Shown here: positions 9,109 through 17,076 of the stretch, in pieces | Position numbering within the stretch: position 1 is the first letter of the stretch | Layout: every line of letters starts with the position of its first letter | From: Desulfosarcina alkanivorans | GTDB lineage: Bacteria > Desulfobacterota > Desulfobacteria > Desulfobacterales > Desulfosarcinaceae | Length of the DNA stretch: 64,000 nt | Reading direction: 5' to 3' | Assembly: GCF_009688945.1 (NCBI RefSeq) | Contig: NZ_AP021874.1 | Location: 7,260,709-7,324,708, forward strand | Notes under the pieces: model-generated | Told to the model about the DNA's origin: nothing | The model's database searches: none | The model's input: the letters and a program-made list of their open reading frames with translations, nothing else | Position numbers and translations under genes: made by a program

Positions 9109-9164
9109 TTGTACCAATTTAATTTGGTTGTACCGATTTAGGAGAATTCTTCGATCAAAGTCAA
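9109..9164 (-). promoter_or_regulatory. promoter and FadR-type operator repeats of the fadR-GGT operon
   Basis: On the minus strand TTGACT (9159-9164) is followed after 17 bases by CTAAAT (9136-9141), a plausible sigma-70 promoter with a good -35 and a weak -10. On and just after the expected start point are two direct repeats, TTGTACCAAT (9109-9118) and TTGTACCGAT (9128-9137), 19 bases apart. An inverted pair ACCAA/TTGGT lies at 9113-9128. The stretch TGGTTGTACCG matches the FadR-subfamily operator pattern TNGTNNNACNA except for its last base. Position over the start point would fit repression. All of this is read by eye. Confidence 0.45.
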
Positions 9165-9483
9165 TCAAAAAATCACCATCCCGGATGATCGGGAACAAAA
9201 CAGCAGCGATTCCGGAAAGGCGGACCCGCCGGGTGCACCCGTATAGTTCAGTAGGGCCGGCATGGCAGGCTGATAGAGGCGCGCACTGAGGTGGCGGGGG
9301 CCGGGGGAACACATGGACAGATTCGCAAAATCGATCCCGCGACCTCCCGCCGGCGTGTGGAACGGAACCACCGGCCTTTTCCGTATAAAGACGCCTTACG
9401 AGACGTGCTGTCCGTGCGAATGCTTCAGAGGCGGCGTTGCGGGAAGACCGCTGTCATCCAGCGGCGACGGGATCGGGAGAAGA
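9165..9483. other. intergenic region without supported gene
   Basis: About 320 bases between the fadR promoter and the end of the receiver gene. Short open frames here have no recognisable content. The only structure seen is a six-base-pair stem (CCGCTG, 9448-9453; CAGCGG, 9459-9464) just beyond the receiver stop. It could be a weak terminator but lacks a clear U-tract. Confidence 0.5.
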
Positions 9484-9864
9484 TCATTTTTGCCGGTTCC
9501 GGATTGCTTTGAGCAGATCTTTGATCTCTTTCAGTGAGAACGGTTTGTTGAGAAATGCGAAGGCACCGGACTGAAGGGCCGCATCGCGTGCGTCCGTCTG
9601 GCCATGCCCGGTCATGATGATGATGGGCAGCGGCAGGTGGGCCTGCCTGGACCACTTCAACAAGCTCATGCCATCGATTCCCGGCATGCGCATATCCACG
9701 AAGGCGGCATCATACCGGTCCTGTTCCATATGCTTTTTTCCTGAGACGCCGTCGTTGGCCCTGTCCGCCGTGTGGCCAAAATGGGCCATCATGTCGGCCA
9801 ATGTTTCCTGGACGACGACTTCGTCATCGACGACGAGGATTTTCAAGGGTTCCGCTGATTTCAT
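9484..9864 (-). CDS. single-domain response regulator (receiver only)
   Basis: A 126-residue CheY-like receiver with no output domain. The acidic pocket is in VVDDE (near residue 12), the phosphoacceptor is D57 in FVDMRMPG, the switch threonine is T85 in IIMTGHG, and the conserved lysine is K107 in FLNKPFS. It starts ten bases after the histidine kinase stop and is the last gene of that operon, so it is the likely phosphorylation target of that kinase. Without an output domain it must act by protein contact or pass the phosphate on. Confidence 0.92.
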   Translation of the reverse strand: MKSAEPLKILVVDDEVVVQETLADMMAHFGHTADRANDGVSGKKHMEQDRYDAAFVDMRMPGIDGMSLLKWSRQAHLPLPIIIMTGHGQTDARDAALQSGAFAFLNKPFSLKEIKDLLKAIRNRQK

Positions 9865-9873
9865 CCATGTCTC

Positions 9874-11733
9874 CTATTGCGCGCATTCAGGAAAAACAAT
9901 TTCAAACCGTGTCCCCTGGTTTTCAGTTGTCGCGAAATGAATCCTGCCCTGAAAGGATTCGACGATCGATTTGCAGATCGACAGCCCCAGCCCGGTGCCC
10001 TTGTCCGGATCCTTGGTGGTGAAAAAGGGGTCGAAAATTTTTTCGGCCGCATTCGCCGGGATACCGATGCCGTTATCTTCCACGACAACGAAGGCTTCTT
10101 TTACGCCGCCGTTGTGAACGCCGGTCGCCACGAGAATGCGAGGCTGGTATACGCCATTTTCGATCGTCGCCCGATGCTCCACAGAGTCCCGTGCATTGGT
10201 CAGCAGGTTGAGAAGGACCTCCTCCACCGAAAATGAATTCACACAGACCGACAATGGACCGTCTGCCATTTCATTTTTCAGCAGCAGTCCATGGGATTTG
10301 AACTGGGCCGTGAGGAGATTCAAACCGGAGCGGACCACCTCGTTGAGATCGACGACGGTGGTTTCGGTACTGCCGGCATCTCGGGCAAACAGGCGCACAT
10401 GATTGATGATGTGAACCATGCGCTCGGCCTGTTCAACAATTTTGCCGGTATTTTGACGAATCGTTTCCGGGGGCAGCTCCAGGCCTTCGTCCAGGCTGTC
10501 AAGCATGAGTTCCGCATATCCGCGAACGCCCACAAGGGGCTGGTTCAACTCGTGGGCGATGCCCGCCGCCATTTCACCCAGCGACCGCAGCCGGTCCGAG
10601 CGCATGCGCACGGTTCTCTGCACCGCCAGTTCTTTTTCCGCGTTTTCGCGTTTTTCTATTTCTGCCCTGAGTTGACTGTTTTTCAGGGCCAGGACGTCCT
10701 GCTGTCTTGCGGCCTCATCGAAGCGGGTTTTTAAAATCAGGTTCTGGGCGGAGAACCGGAGAATCAAACCCAGCGATACCAGCACCACTGCCGCCAGGGC
10801 GCCCATGCCCATGATCAGCCGCATGGGCGCCAGCGCACCGGCGATCTGTTTGCTTGGCATCCAGGCCAGGTAGGACAGATTCAGGTTCGGGATGGGCACG
10901 CGGGCCATCAGGATTTCATGGACTTCTCCTCCCGACGCAACGGCGTTGCTGGAGAAACCGGTTTTGGGCAGGGCCTTGATGCACCCCGGTGTCAATTGGG
11001 AGGCAATTTCCGGATGTGACCGGGCATCCGGCCAGTGCAACTGACCCTGCTCATCGATCAGTCCGGCTCCGCATAGTCCGGGGGGGCCGTCCAGGTTGAC
11101 GAAATGGGAAAACAGGGTCTCCTCGTCGAACCATATGAGCAGCTGGCCGACAATCTGGTTTTTGTACAGGCAGGATACCGACATCCGCAGTGGACGGTGC
11201 CGGTTTTCACTCCCGAAACAGATCCGGGGCGGCCCCTGGGCGGCTTTGGGCGCTTCCAGCGGATCCCCGGCACGGTTGTCGGTGTCCACCAGCTGTTTTC
11301 CGGAGTTGTCTATAAAGACCAGTCGGGAATAGAGCCGGTGTCCATTGATCTGCCGGTACGCCAGGATCCGCTCCAGTCGTTTCCGAATCATGAACAGGTT
11401 GACTTTAAGCCCGTATTGCTCGGACATCCCCAGGGCTTTGTTGACAAAGTAACTGTTGATTTCACTGGAAAGGGCCAATGCGTTCAGATCGTATTTCCTT
11501 TCCAGGAAAAAATAGCCCAGCGAGTCCGCCCGCTTTTCCAGATCCAGACGGAAGCGGTTGCGGGACGCATCGCGCAGGGCAAGCTGGCTTTGAAAGTTGG
11601 AAATTACCAGGAATCCGATGTAGAGCACCAGCAGCAGGCATGCCGCCGTCAACGCCAGGAGGGGCTTTCGCCGGTCCATCGTTCCCAGGCCCGATCGGTG
11701 CGGCAAAGACGGTTGAATGGGTTCCCGGATCAT
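9874..11733 (-). CDS. membrane sensor histidine kinase with periplasmic Cache-like domain
   Basis: A 619-residue kinase. A first membrane helix near residues 24-46 (PLLALTAACLLLVLYIGFLV) is followed by about 250 periplasmic residues of dCache-like character, then a second helix (LIMGMGALAAVVLVSLGLIL), a coiled-coil linker and the HisKA/HATPase core. Catalytic motifs are complete: H-box GIAHELNQPLVGV, N-box EVLLNLLTNARDSV, G1 VEDNGIGIP, F-box IFDPFFTTK and G2 GTGLGLSI. The ATG at 11733 has AGGA eight bases upstream and starts 20 bases after the binding-protein gene. Sequence type is that of DctB-like kinases. The neighbouring periplasmic binding protein may present ligand to it. Confidence 0.9.
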   Translation of the reverse strand: MIREPIQPSLPHRSGLGTMDRRKPLLALTAACLLLVLYIGFLVISNFQSQLALRDASRNRFRLDLEKRADSLGYFFLERKYDLNALALSSEINSYFVNKALGMSEQYGLKVNLFMIRKRLERILAYRQINGHRLYSRLVFIDNSGKQLVDTDNRAGDPLEAPKAAQGPPRICFGSENRHRPLRMSVSCLYKNQIVGQLLIWFDEETLFSHFVNLDGPPGLCGAGLIDEQGQLHWPDARSHPEIASQLTPGCIKALPKTGFSSNAVASGGEVHEILMARVPIPNLNLSYLAWMPSKQIAGALAPMRLIMGMGALAAVVLVSLGLILRFSAQNLILKTRFDEAARQQDVLALKNSQLRAEIEKRENAEKELAVQRTVRMRSDRLRSLGEMAAGIAHELNQPLVGVRGYAELMLDSLDEGLELPPETIRQNTGKIVEQAERMVHIINHVRLFARDAGSTETTVVDLNEVVRSGLNLLTAQFKSHGLLLKNEMADGPLSVCVNSFSVEEVLLNLLTNARDSVEHRATIENGVYQPRILVATGVHNGGVKEAFVVVEDNGIGIPANAAEKIFDPFFTTKDPDKGTGLGLSICKSIVESFQGRIHFATTENQGTRFEIVFPECAQ

Positions 11734-11752
11734 GATGAGGTCCTGCTCCGAT

Positions 11753-12703
11753 TCAGAAAAAGTCAGGGTAATAGGCAAAGACAGTCGGGTAGTATTTGGC
11801 CACTAACCGGTTGTAGGTTCCTTCTTCTTTGAAATGCTTGAAAAACGCTTCGAACGCGGCCAGCAGTTCCGGTGAGGATTTCGCAAATGCCGGGGCCATT
11901 TCCTGTTGCAGGGAAATGGGGCCCACCACTTTAATTTGACCGGGCCATTTCTCCAGGGCGATCAGCGCCACCGGAACGTCCATCAGGGAGGTGTCCGTTC
12001 TCCGGGCAATGACCAGCGGAATCATTTCATCCAGATCGCGTTCAGGGTCCAGCAGTTGGATGGTGGCGCCTGTTTTTCCCAGTTGATAAAGCCCCGGGTC
12101 CAGGCAGCTGTCTTTCAACGCCAGTACGCTGTGGCCGTTCAAGCCGGCTTTGACCGTGTCGATATCGTCCCTGATGCTGCCGCTGGGTGTCACCGGATTA
12201 ATCTTTGAATCCGCGCGTGTGATGAGCCAGACACCGGTGGGGAAAGAGGCCGTTGAAAAATTGACGATTTTACGGCGCCATGCCAGCACCGTAAATCCAG
12301 TGGCAATCACATCGCCCCGGACCTCACTGCTGCCGGTCACCGCCACATCGTCACCTTCCGGCCGGATGGTTTTCCCTGTGAGATCCGGGATGATGGTGGG
12401 CCAGGAGGACTGGACGAACTCGTAGTCGACTCCCAGATGGGCCGCAAACCGCTGCATCAGTTCCACATCCAGACCGTCGCCCCGGCTGGAAACGAAGTTG
12501 GCGTAGGGGATGCCGAGATGGCGAAGCTTGCCGGCCTTGAGGACATCCTTCAAATCCTGGCCGTGTGCCGGCGGCCGCCAGGTTCCAAGGGCCAGAATCA
12601 TGGCCCAGCCCGCTAATAGAAAGGTACTGCAGAACAACGATCTTTTACGAAAAACGGCGCTTGGGGAAGGGGATCTCGTTTTCAGGTTCGATCGGTTCGG
12701 CAT
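11753..12703 (-). CDS. periplasmic substrate-binding protein without permease partner
   Basis: A 316-residue secreted protein of solute-binding family 3. A long basic N-terminus precedes a hydrophobic signal segment (SLFCSTFLLAGWAMILAL); cleavage is likely near AHG-QDL. Family features include LRHLGIPYANFV, GLDVELMQRFAAHLG, FPTGVWLITRADSKI and a C-terminal FKEEGTYNRLVAKYYP. The ATG at 12703 has AGGGAG at good distance. It sits directly in front of a histidine kinase and no permease or ATPase is adjacent, so a sensing role is more likely than transport. A broken tandem copy lies immediately upstream (12740-13433). Confidence 0.85.
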   Translation of the reverse strand: MPNRSNLKTRSPSPSAVFRKRSLFCSTFLLAGWAMILALGTWRPPAHGQDLKDVLKAGKLRHLGIPYANFVSSRGDGLDVELMQRFAAHLGVDYEFVQSSWPTIIPDLTGKTIRPEGDDVAVTGSSEVRGDVIATGFTVLAWRRKIVNFSTASFPTGVWLITRADSKINPVTPSGSIRDDIDTVKAGLNGHSVLALKDSCLDPGLYQLGKTGATIQLLDPERDLDEMIPLVIARRTDTSLMDVPVALIALEKWPGQIKVVGPISLQQEMAPAFAKSSPELLAAFEAFFKHFKEEGTYNRLVAKYYPTVFAYYPDFF

Positions 12704-12739
12704 GATTCTAATCTCCCTTTTCAGGATCAAAAAAATCAC

Positions 12740-13433
12740 TCGGGTCGTCGAGCGGGGGGGGCTTCGGCCGCCCCGTCGATGGGCGCCGGGGCCGTATCAT
12801 TGGGGGGGCACTGCCGGTATGATCGCGAATAACGGCATGCGTCGACGCCAGGTCGCACCAATCCGGGTCCAGGCAGGCCCTTTTCTTGGTCAACACCAAG
12901 CGGCCGGCCAACCGTCTTGGGACGTTTTCGATATCGGTCTCGATATTTCCACTGGGGGGGAATGGGGGGGCGCGGCGAATTTGCCCGGGCATTCAGCCAG
13001 ACGCCTGTGGGACAGGCCGGCATTGCGGATTTCACCGCCTGCACACGCCAGGGCAGCAGGATCAGCCCATTGGCGATCAAATCGCCCATGCTCTGCGTCT
13101 GGCCGCTCATCGTGGCCACACCCGTTCGGGCTGTTTGCCGTGCTGTCCGGTCAGATCATTGAAAACGGTGGACCAGGAGGTGCCCACCCACCCGTAGGCG
13201 ACCCCGAGGTGGTCTGCAATCCGCTGTATCAATTCCACATCCAGGCCATCGAGGCCCCTGGCGGTGGTTCTGACAAGGTGGGCACGGGGAACTCCCAGGT
13301 GGCGCAACACGTCGTGCTGACGGATTCCTTCCCGGTCCCCGGCGGCCACGGCCGGGCTGATGAGAAAAACCATGACCGCTGCAATGGAAATGATACCCAT
13401 GGGTCTGTAGCCGGGGAGGTGGACGCGGTTCAT
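12740..13433 (-). pseudogene. frameshifted tandem copy of the adjacent binding-protein gene
   Basis: Three consecutive reading frames together align with the intact binding protein just downstream. The first (13433 to about 13120) has a signal peptide and LRHLGVPRAHLV and GLDVELIQRIADHLG, matching LRHLGIPYANFV and GLDVELMQRFAAHLG. Near 13115-13125 the frame shifts and continues GDLIANGL...CPTGVWLNARANS, matching GDVIATGF...FPTGVWLITRADS. Near 12951-12970, within runs of seven Cs, it shifts again to PSGNIETDIENV...ACLDPDW, matching PSGSIRDDIDTV...SCLDPGL. Homology fades before about 12790, and roughly the last 40% of the protein is missing. It is a decayed duplicate, or a gene silenced by slippage in homopolymers. 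Confidence 0.85.
12754..12970. repeat. cluster of poly-G/poly-C homopolymer tracts
   Basis: Four runs of seven or eight Gs on the plus strand lie within about 215 bases: 12754-12761 (8), 12802-12808 (7), 12954-12960 (7) and 12964-12970 (7). All fall inside the broken binding-protein copy, and the frame change near 12951-12970 coincides with two of them. One further G7 run occurs near 63591. Confidence 0.85.
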
Positions 13434-14167
13434 GGTTTCAGTTTTTTTCCCTCCATGGCCCATCGCCGGACCAGTGCGTCTCAGATCGGCGGTTTCTCCA
13501 AAACTGCGCAAACAATTAGGCTTCACGTCCGGGTGATTGGGTTTCAGTCAATGGTTGGTCCAGGAAAACGTTCAACAAGAACGTTGAGGGTGAACACCCA
13601 TTGGGCCGTTGTGCGGCACCTGCTGAAATTCCTGTCATCAAAGATGTCGGGAAAGCGGTTTTTTCCCTTCAGGTGCTTTGGTTTTCAACCCTATGCAATT
13701 CCGGATAGTTGAATTTATTGAAGGCCGACAGATACTAAATTTTTATCGGTGATGGTGTCAATGAATTCTTGCATTTTCAGTCCCTGTCCAAGCCGCTGGG
13801 TGAATGTCCGGATATATCGCGAAGGCTCTCCCGCCCGATCCAATTCGGCGCTGGGCGCCCGTCCGATTCCTTAAAGGGGGAAATCCTTTGTATGCCGCTG
13901 CCGGCATTCAAACGGTCTGTACCCTTGACGCGATCGGGCAGAACACGGCCGGCCGATACCCGGGCCTGTTTCCATGTTGCTGCCGCCGGGCGCATCGGAA
14001 GCCAATGCCAATTTTTCCGCCGACCGTTGTGCCGGTAAGGCGATTCTTACAGACTGTAAACGAGTCTGACACCTTTATTCCCCCATGAAGTCCTCTTTTT
14101 ACTGCCTGCGCCGAAAATAATGATTATAAAACAATAAGTTGTTTAATATTCCCCTGCCGGCTGGCCA
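13434..14167. other. intergenic region between divergent sensory genes
   Basis: About 730 bases between the start of the broken binding-protein copy and the sigma-54-type promoter. Short open frames occur on both strands, but none has a recognisable domain or a convincing ribosome binding site. The region is likely to hold the promoter for the minus-strand sensory operon, though I cannot point to it with confidence. Confidence 0.5.
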
Positions 14168-14182
14168 TGGTACACAATTTGC
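14168..14182 (+). promoter_or_regulatory. sigma-54-type promoter
   Basis: TGGTAC-N5-TTGC matches the RpoN consensus TGGCAC-N5-TTGC at nine of ten fixed positions, including the invariant GG and GC with exact spacing. Transcription would begin near 14194 and run into the receiver gene that starts at 14293. An enhancer-binding activator would be required; none is encoded in this window. Confidence 0.55.
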
Positions 14183-14292
14183 GCTGCCTGAAATACGAAA
14201 TCAAGCCAATAAATGTGACGATTCGCCCTGGAAACAGGTCGCATTTGCCCGATCGATTTTCGGCGAAGAGCGAAGAAGAAAAGAGATTGAAA

Positions 14293-14772
14293 ATGAGTGT
14301 CGCAAAAGTGCTTCTGGCAGATGACGAAAAACCCTTTGTAGAAAACTTGATCAAGCTGTTGAAAATAAGAGATATTGATACGGTTCCCGCATTTAACGGC
14401 CGGGAAGCGCTGGACCGCCTGGAGGAAGACAATACCATCGATGTCGTTGTCTTGGATGTCAAAATGCCGTTGATGGACGGCATGACCGCCTTATGGGCGA
14501 TCAAGAGCAGGCATCCCCTGGTGCAGGTCATTCTGCTCACCGGCCACGCCACGGTGGAAAACGGAATCTCGGGGATGAAGATGGGTGCCTTTGATTATCT
14601 GCTGAAGCCTTGTGACGTGGGCCAGCTGGTCGCCAGGATCATAGAGGCAACCCGACACAAGCGACGGCATGAAAAAAAGATCATGGCAATCAGGAAATGG
14701 GGGCGATTGGTTTGCGGAGTCCCATCGGAAAAGCCCTCCCTGAATTATCCCCGAAACAGTGGACACGGTTAA
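14293..14772 (+). CDS. response regulator, receiver domain with short C-terminal tail
   Basis: A 159-residue protein beginning MSVAKVLLADDEKPF. The receiver has DD at residues 10-11, phosphoacceptor D55 in VVVLDVKMP, the threonine of ILLTGHAT and the lysine of YLLKPCD. After about residue 125 there is a basic tail (HKRRHEKKIMAIRKWGR) and no known output domain. I chose this ATG over an upstream in-frame start because the receiver fold begins here. It is transcribed divergently from the kinase operon behind a sigma-54-type promoter. Its last four bases overlap the convergent GIY-YIG gene. The receiver resembles those of NtrC/AtoC-type regulators but without their ATPase domain. Confidence 0.85.
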   Translation: MSVAKVLLADDEKPFVENLIKLLKIRDIDTVPAFNGREALDRLEEDNTIDVVVLDVKMPLMDGMTALWAIKSRHPLVQVILLTGHATVENGISGMKMGAFDYLLKPCDVGQLVARIIEATRHKRRHEKKIMAIRKWGRLVCGVPSEKPSLNYPRNSGHG

Positions 14773-15296
14773 ACGCCTGCTGATGCGTTGTCGCCTTTCA
14801 ATTTGAACGGGCGTTGGATACCGGAATCCAAACCATATCGAAGAAGGCTGCCATTGACGGCTTTTTCCGTTTGGATCTGTTTTTTAAAGATGGCGTAGTC
14901 CGGACGTCGCGGCATATGGATCAGGTGGGAGAGGCAGGAACAGTCCGATGCCCCGAACCCGGCAATCGGACGGGATGCCCCTTTCAGGCCGGCAAAAACG
15001 CCCGCCCAGCGATGCTCTCTCCGGATCGGGTCATTCGTGGCCCAGATTTCAATGGGATCGAGGGCGTGTTTGATGTAATCCAGATGCCAGTGGCGGCGGG
15101 TTGATGGTTTCAAGTGGTGGGCGAGCCTGGAACGCAACCCGCCGGGGCCGAACGCACTTCCCACGTAAACCCAATATCCGGCGCCGACCTGTGTCGGGCC
15201 CAGTTTTCCCACCACCGCCTGGAAGGGGGTTTCACACCTGAACAACAGGGCGTAGGTGCCCGGCTGACTGGTTATCCGGATCGATTGACGGACCAT
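14769..15296 (-). CDS. GIY-YIG / DUF123 family protein
   Basis: A 175-residue protein of the DUF123 GIY-YIG nuclease-like family. GTYALLF near residue 15 and YWVYVGSAFGPGGLRSRLAHHL near residues 40-60 form the GIY-YIG core. HWHLDYI and a C-terminal CSCLSHLIHMP motif are typical of DUF123. The biological role is unknown; the fold suggests DNA binding or cleavage. I use the ATG at 15296; a GTG at 15305 is possible. It converges on the upstream receiver gene with a four-base overlap. Confidence 0.85.
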   Translation of the reverse strand: MVRQSIRITSQPGTYALLFRCETPFQAVVGKLGPTQVGAGYWVYVGSAFGPGGLRSRLAHHLKPSTRRHWHLDYIKHALDPIEIWATNDPIRREHRWAGVFAGLKGASRPIAGFGASDCSCLSHLIHMPRRPDYAIFKKQIQTEKAVNGSLLRYGLDSGIQRPFKLKGDNASAGV

Positions 15297-15649
15297 TCCC
15301 CTCACGCTTTACCGGGCCATGCATCGGCATTGCTTCGATGGATGGACCGGATTCTGGTGCGACAGGTTCCAGAAGTTGATGATATGGATCAGGAACCTGA
15401 AGCAAAATTGGGCACGCCCATGGCGGGGCCATGCTCAATGATAGAAGGCGCAGGCCGGCACAGGTAACCAGCCGTTTCATTCTGTCGGATATCCCCCGGG
15501 ATAAAATTGATTGGCAGGCTTCGTTCCGCCGGGAAAAATCTGATTCAGGAGCTTCGGAATCTCGCTCGCGCTCCGTCAGGGCTGGAAACCAATGATCGAT
15601 GGCAAATTAAAAGGGACCCGCATATATGTGTGTAAGCCCCTTATTTGTT
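15297..15649. other. intergenic region between GIY-YIG gene and tRNA-Arg
   Basis: About 350 bases with no supported gene. Next to the tRNA 3' end, an interrupted AAGGG/CCCTT pairing (about 15609-15642), followed on the minus strand by TTTTAATTT, could end tRNA transcription. It is weak. Confidence 0.45.
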
Positions 15650-15725
15650 TGGCGCGCCCGGCAGGGATCGAACCTGCGGCACCCAGCTCCGGAGGCTGGT
15701 GCTCTATCCACTGAGCTACGGGCGC
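15650..15725 (-). tRNA. tRNA-Arg (anticodon CCG)
   Basis: Read on the minus strand, a 76-base cloverleaf. The acceptor stem GCGCCCG pairs with CGGGCGC. The D-arm is GCTC...GAGC, the anticodon stem CCAGC/GCTGG encloses loop CTCCGGA with anticodon CCG, and the T-arm has GGTTCGATCC. The discriminator base is G and the CCA end is encoded. It reads the CGG arginine codon, common in GC-rich genes such as those around it. Confidence 0.97.
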
Positions 15726-15743
15726 GTTGTGATTTGTCGTGGG

Positions 15744-15772
15744 TAAATAGAGGATTGGCGGCCACAAGTCAA
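15744..15772 (-). promoter_or_regulatory. sigma-70 promoter of tRNA-Arg
   Basis: On the minus strand TTGACT (15767-15772), a 17-base spacer, then TATTTA (15744-15749), placing the start point about 12 bases before the tRNA 5' end. It lies wholly in the 55-base gap between the folC stop and the tRNA, so the tRNA can be expressed on its own. Confidence 0.65.
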
Positions 15773-15780
15773 CCCTCTTG

Positions 15781-17076
15781 TTACACCTGAAACAAGGTCC
15801 CTCCCGATTCATCGAGGGCCGCCTTGGCCTCACCCACCACGTACAGGGAGCCGGCGATGCAGACGGCATCTTCGGGGCGGGACGTGGCAATGGCATGGCG
15901 TACGGCATCGCCCACGTCGAAGATGGTCTGGATGTCTGAAATCAGAGGCCTTGCAGCGGCTTCAAGCGTTTCCGGGGGCAGGGACCGGTCGATTTTGGGC
16001 CGGGTGATGATCAGGCGTTCGCAGGGGGCCAGCAGATCTTTCAGGATCGACTCGTAGGGCTTGTCATCCAGGATGCCGGCCACCATGGTGATGCGCCGGC
16101 CGGCCAGGGCATCCTGAAGGAACCGCCCCAGGCGCCGGGCGGCCATGAGGTTATGCGCCCCGTCCATGATGACGTAGGGGCTCTGGGAAACCACTTCCAG
16201 ACGCCCCGGCCAGCGGTTCTGGACCAGGCCGGACTGGATATGGTCCCTCGACAGGCGGTCCTGGCCCCGCATGAGAATCTCACAGGCCGCCAGGGTCAGG
16301 GCCGCGTTGTCCACCTGATGGCCGCCCAGGAGGCTGGTCTGCATGCCCGTCCAGTGGTTATCGATGCCCAGATAGGAAAAGCGGTCTTTGCCGGTGCGGC
16401 GGACCCGAAAATCGCGTCCCTTCATGAACAGGGGCGCCGAATTGGCCGATGCGGCCTTCTCGATGACGGTCTTGGCGCTTTTCTGGGTCACGCCGGTCAC
16501 CACCGGTATGCCGGGCTTGATGATGCCGGCCTTTTCTCCGGTGATGGCCGCAATCGTGTCGCCGAGATAGGTTTTGTGTTCCAGCGAAATATTGGTGATG
16601 ATGCACAGTGCCGGCGATACGACATTGGTGGCGTCCATCCGGCCGCCCATGCCGGTTTCGACCACGGCGAAGTCCACCCTTCGCCGGGCGAATTCGTAAA
16701 AGGCCATGGCCGTGGAAAATTCGAAGAAGGTGGGTTCCCGGTCGCCCTGGTGAACCGATTTGACGGCTTCCCAGGAGGCCACCACGTCCTCATCGGAAAT
16801 CGGTCTCCCATTGACACTGATGCGCTCGTTGAACCGGATCAGGTGCGGTGAGGTATAAAGCCCCACGCGATACCCGGCGATCTGCAGGATCGTGGCCAGG
16901 GCGGAGGCAATCGAGCCCTTGCCGTTGGTGCCGGCGATGTGGATGGCGGAAAATGTTCGCTGGGGATTGCCGAGTCCGGCAAGGATACTGGTGATGGTAG
17001 AAAGGCCGAGAATGATGCCGAATCGTCTCATGCTGTACATGCTGTCGAGGCATTCGGTGTATGCGCAGTTTGGCAT
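15781..17076 (-). CDS. folC: bifunctional folylpolyglutamate/dihydrofolate synthase
   Basis: A 431-residue Mur-ligase-family enzyme that adds glutamate to folates, and in many bacteria also makes dihydrofolate from dihydropteroate. The P-loop HIAGTNGKGSIASAL is near residues 41-55. VVETGMGGRMDATN and the ITNISLEHKTYLGDTIAAITGEKAGI segment are characteristic, as is DGAHNLMAARRL in the C-terminal domain. The ATG at 17076 has AGGAG eight bases upstream; a longer frame upstream lacks family sequence. It is monocistronic apart from the downstream tRNA. Confidence 0.93.
   Translation of the reverse strand: MPNCAYTECLDSMYSMRRFGIILGLSTITSILAGLGNPQRTFSAIHIAGTNGKGSIASALATILQIAGYRVGLYTSPHLIRFNERISVNGRPISDEDVVASWEAVKSVHQGDREPTFFEFSTAMAFYEFARRRVDFAVVETGMGGRMDATNVVSPALCIITNISLEHKTYLGDTIAAITGEKAGIIKPGIPVVTGVTQKSAKTVIEKAASANSAPLFMKGRDFRVRRTGKDRFSYLGIDNHWTGMQTSLLGGHQVDNAALTLAACEILMRGQDRLSRDHIQSGLVQNRWPGRLEVVSQSPYVIMDGAHNLMAARRLGRFLQDALAGRRITMVAGILDDKPYESILKDLLAPCERLIITRPKIDRSLPPETLEAAARPLISDIQTIFDVGDAVRHAIATSRPEDAVCIAGSLYVVGEAKAALDESGGTLFQV

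Noticed and set aside
9448..9464. CCGCTG/CAGCGG stem as a terminator after the receiver gene
   Set aside because: Only six pairs and no U-tract; mentioned in the intergenic entry but not called.
13769..14088. Short overlapping open frames in the sensory intergenic region
   Set aside because: They lack ribosome binding sites, show no domain, and overlap one another on both strands.
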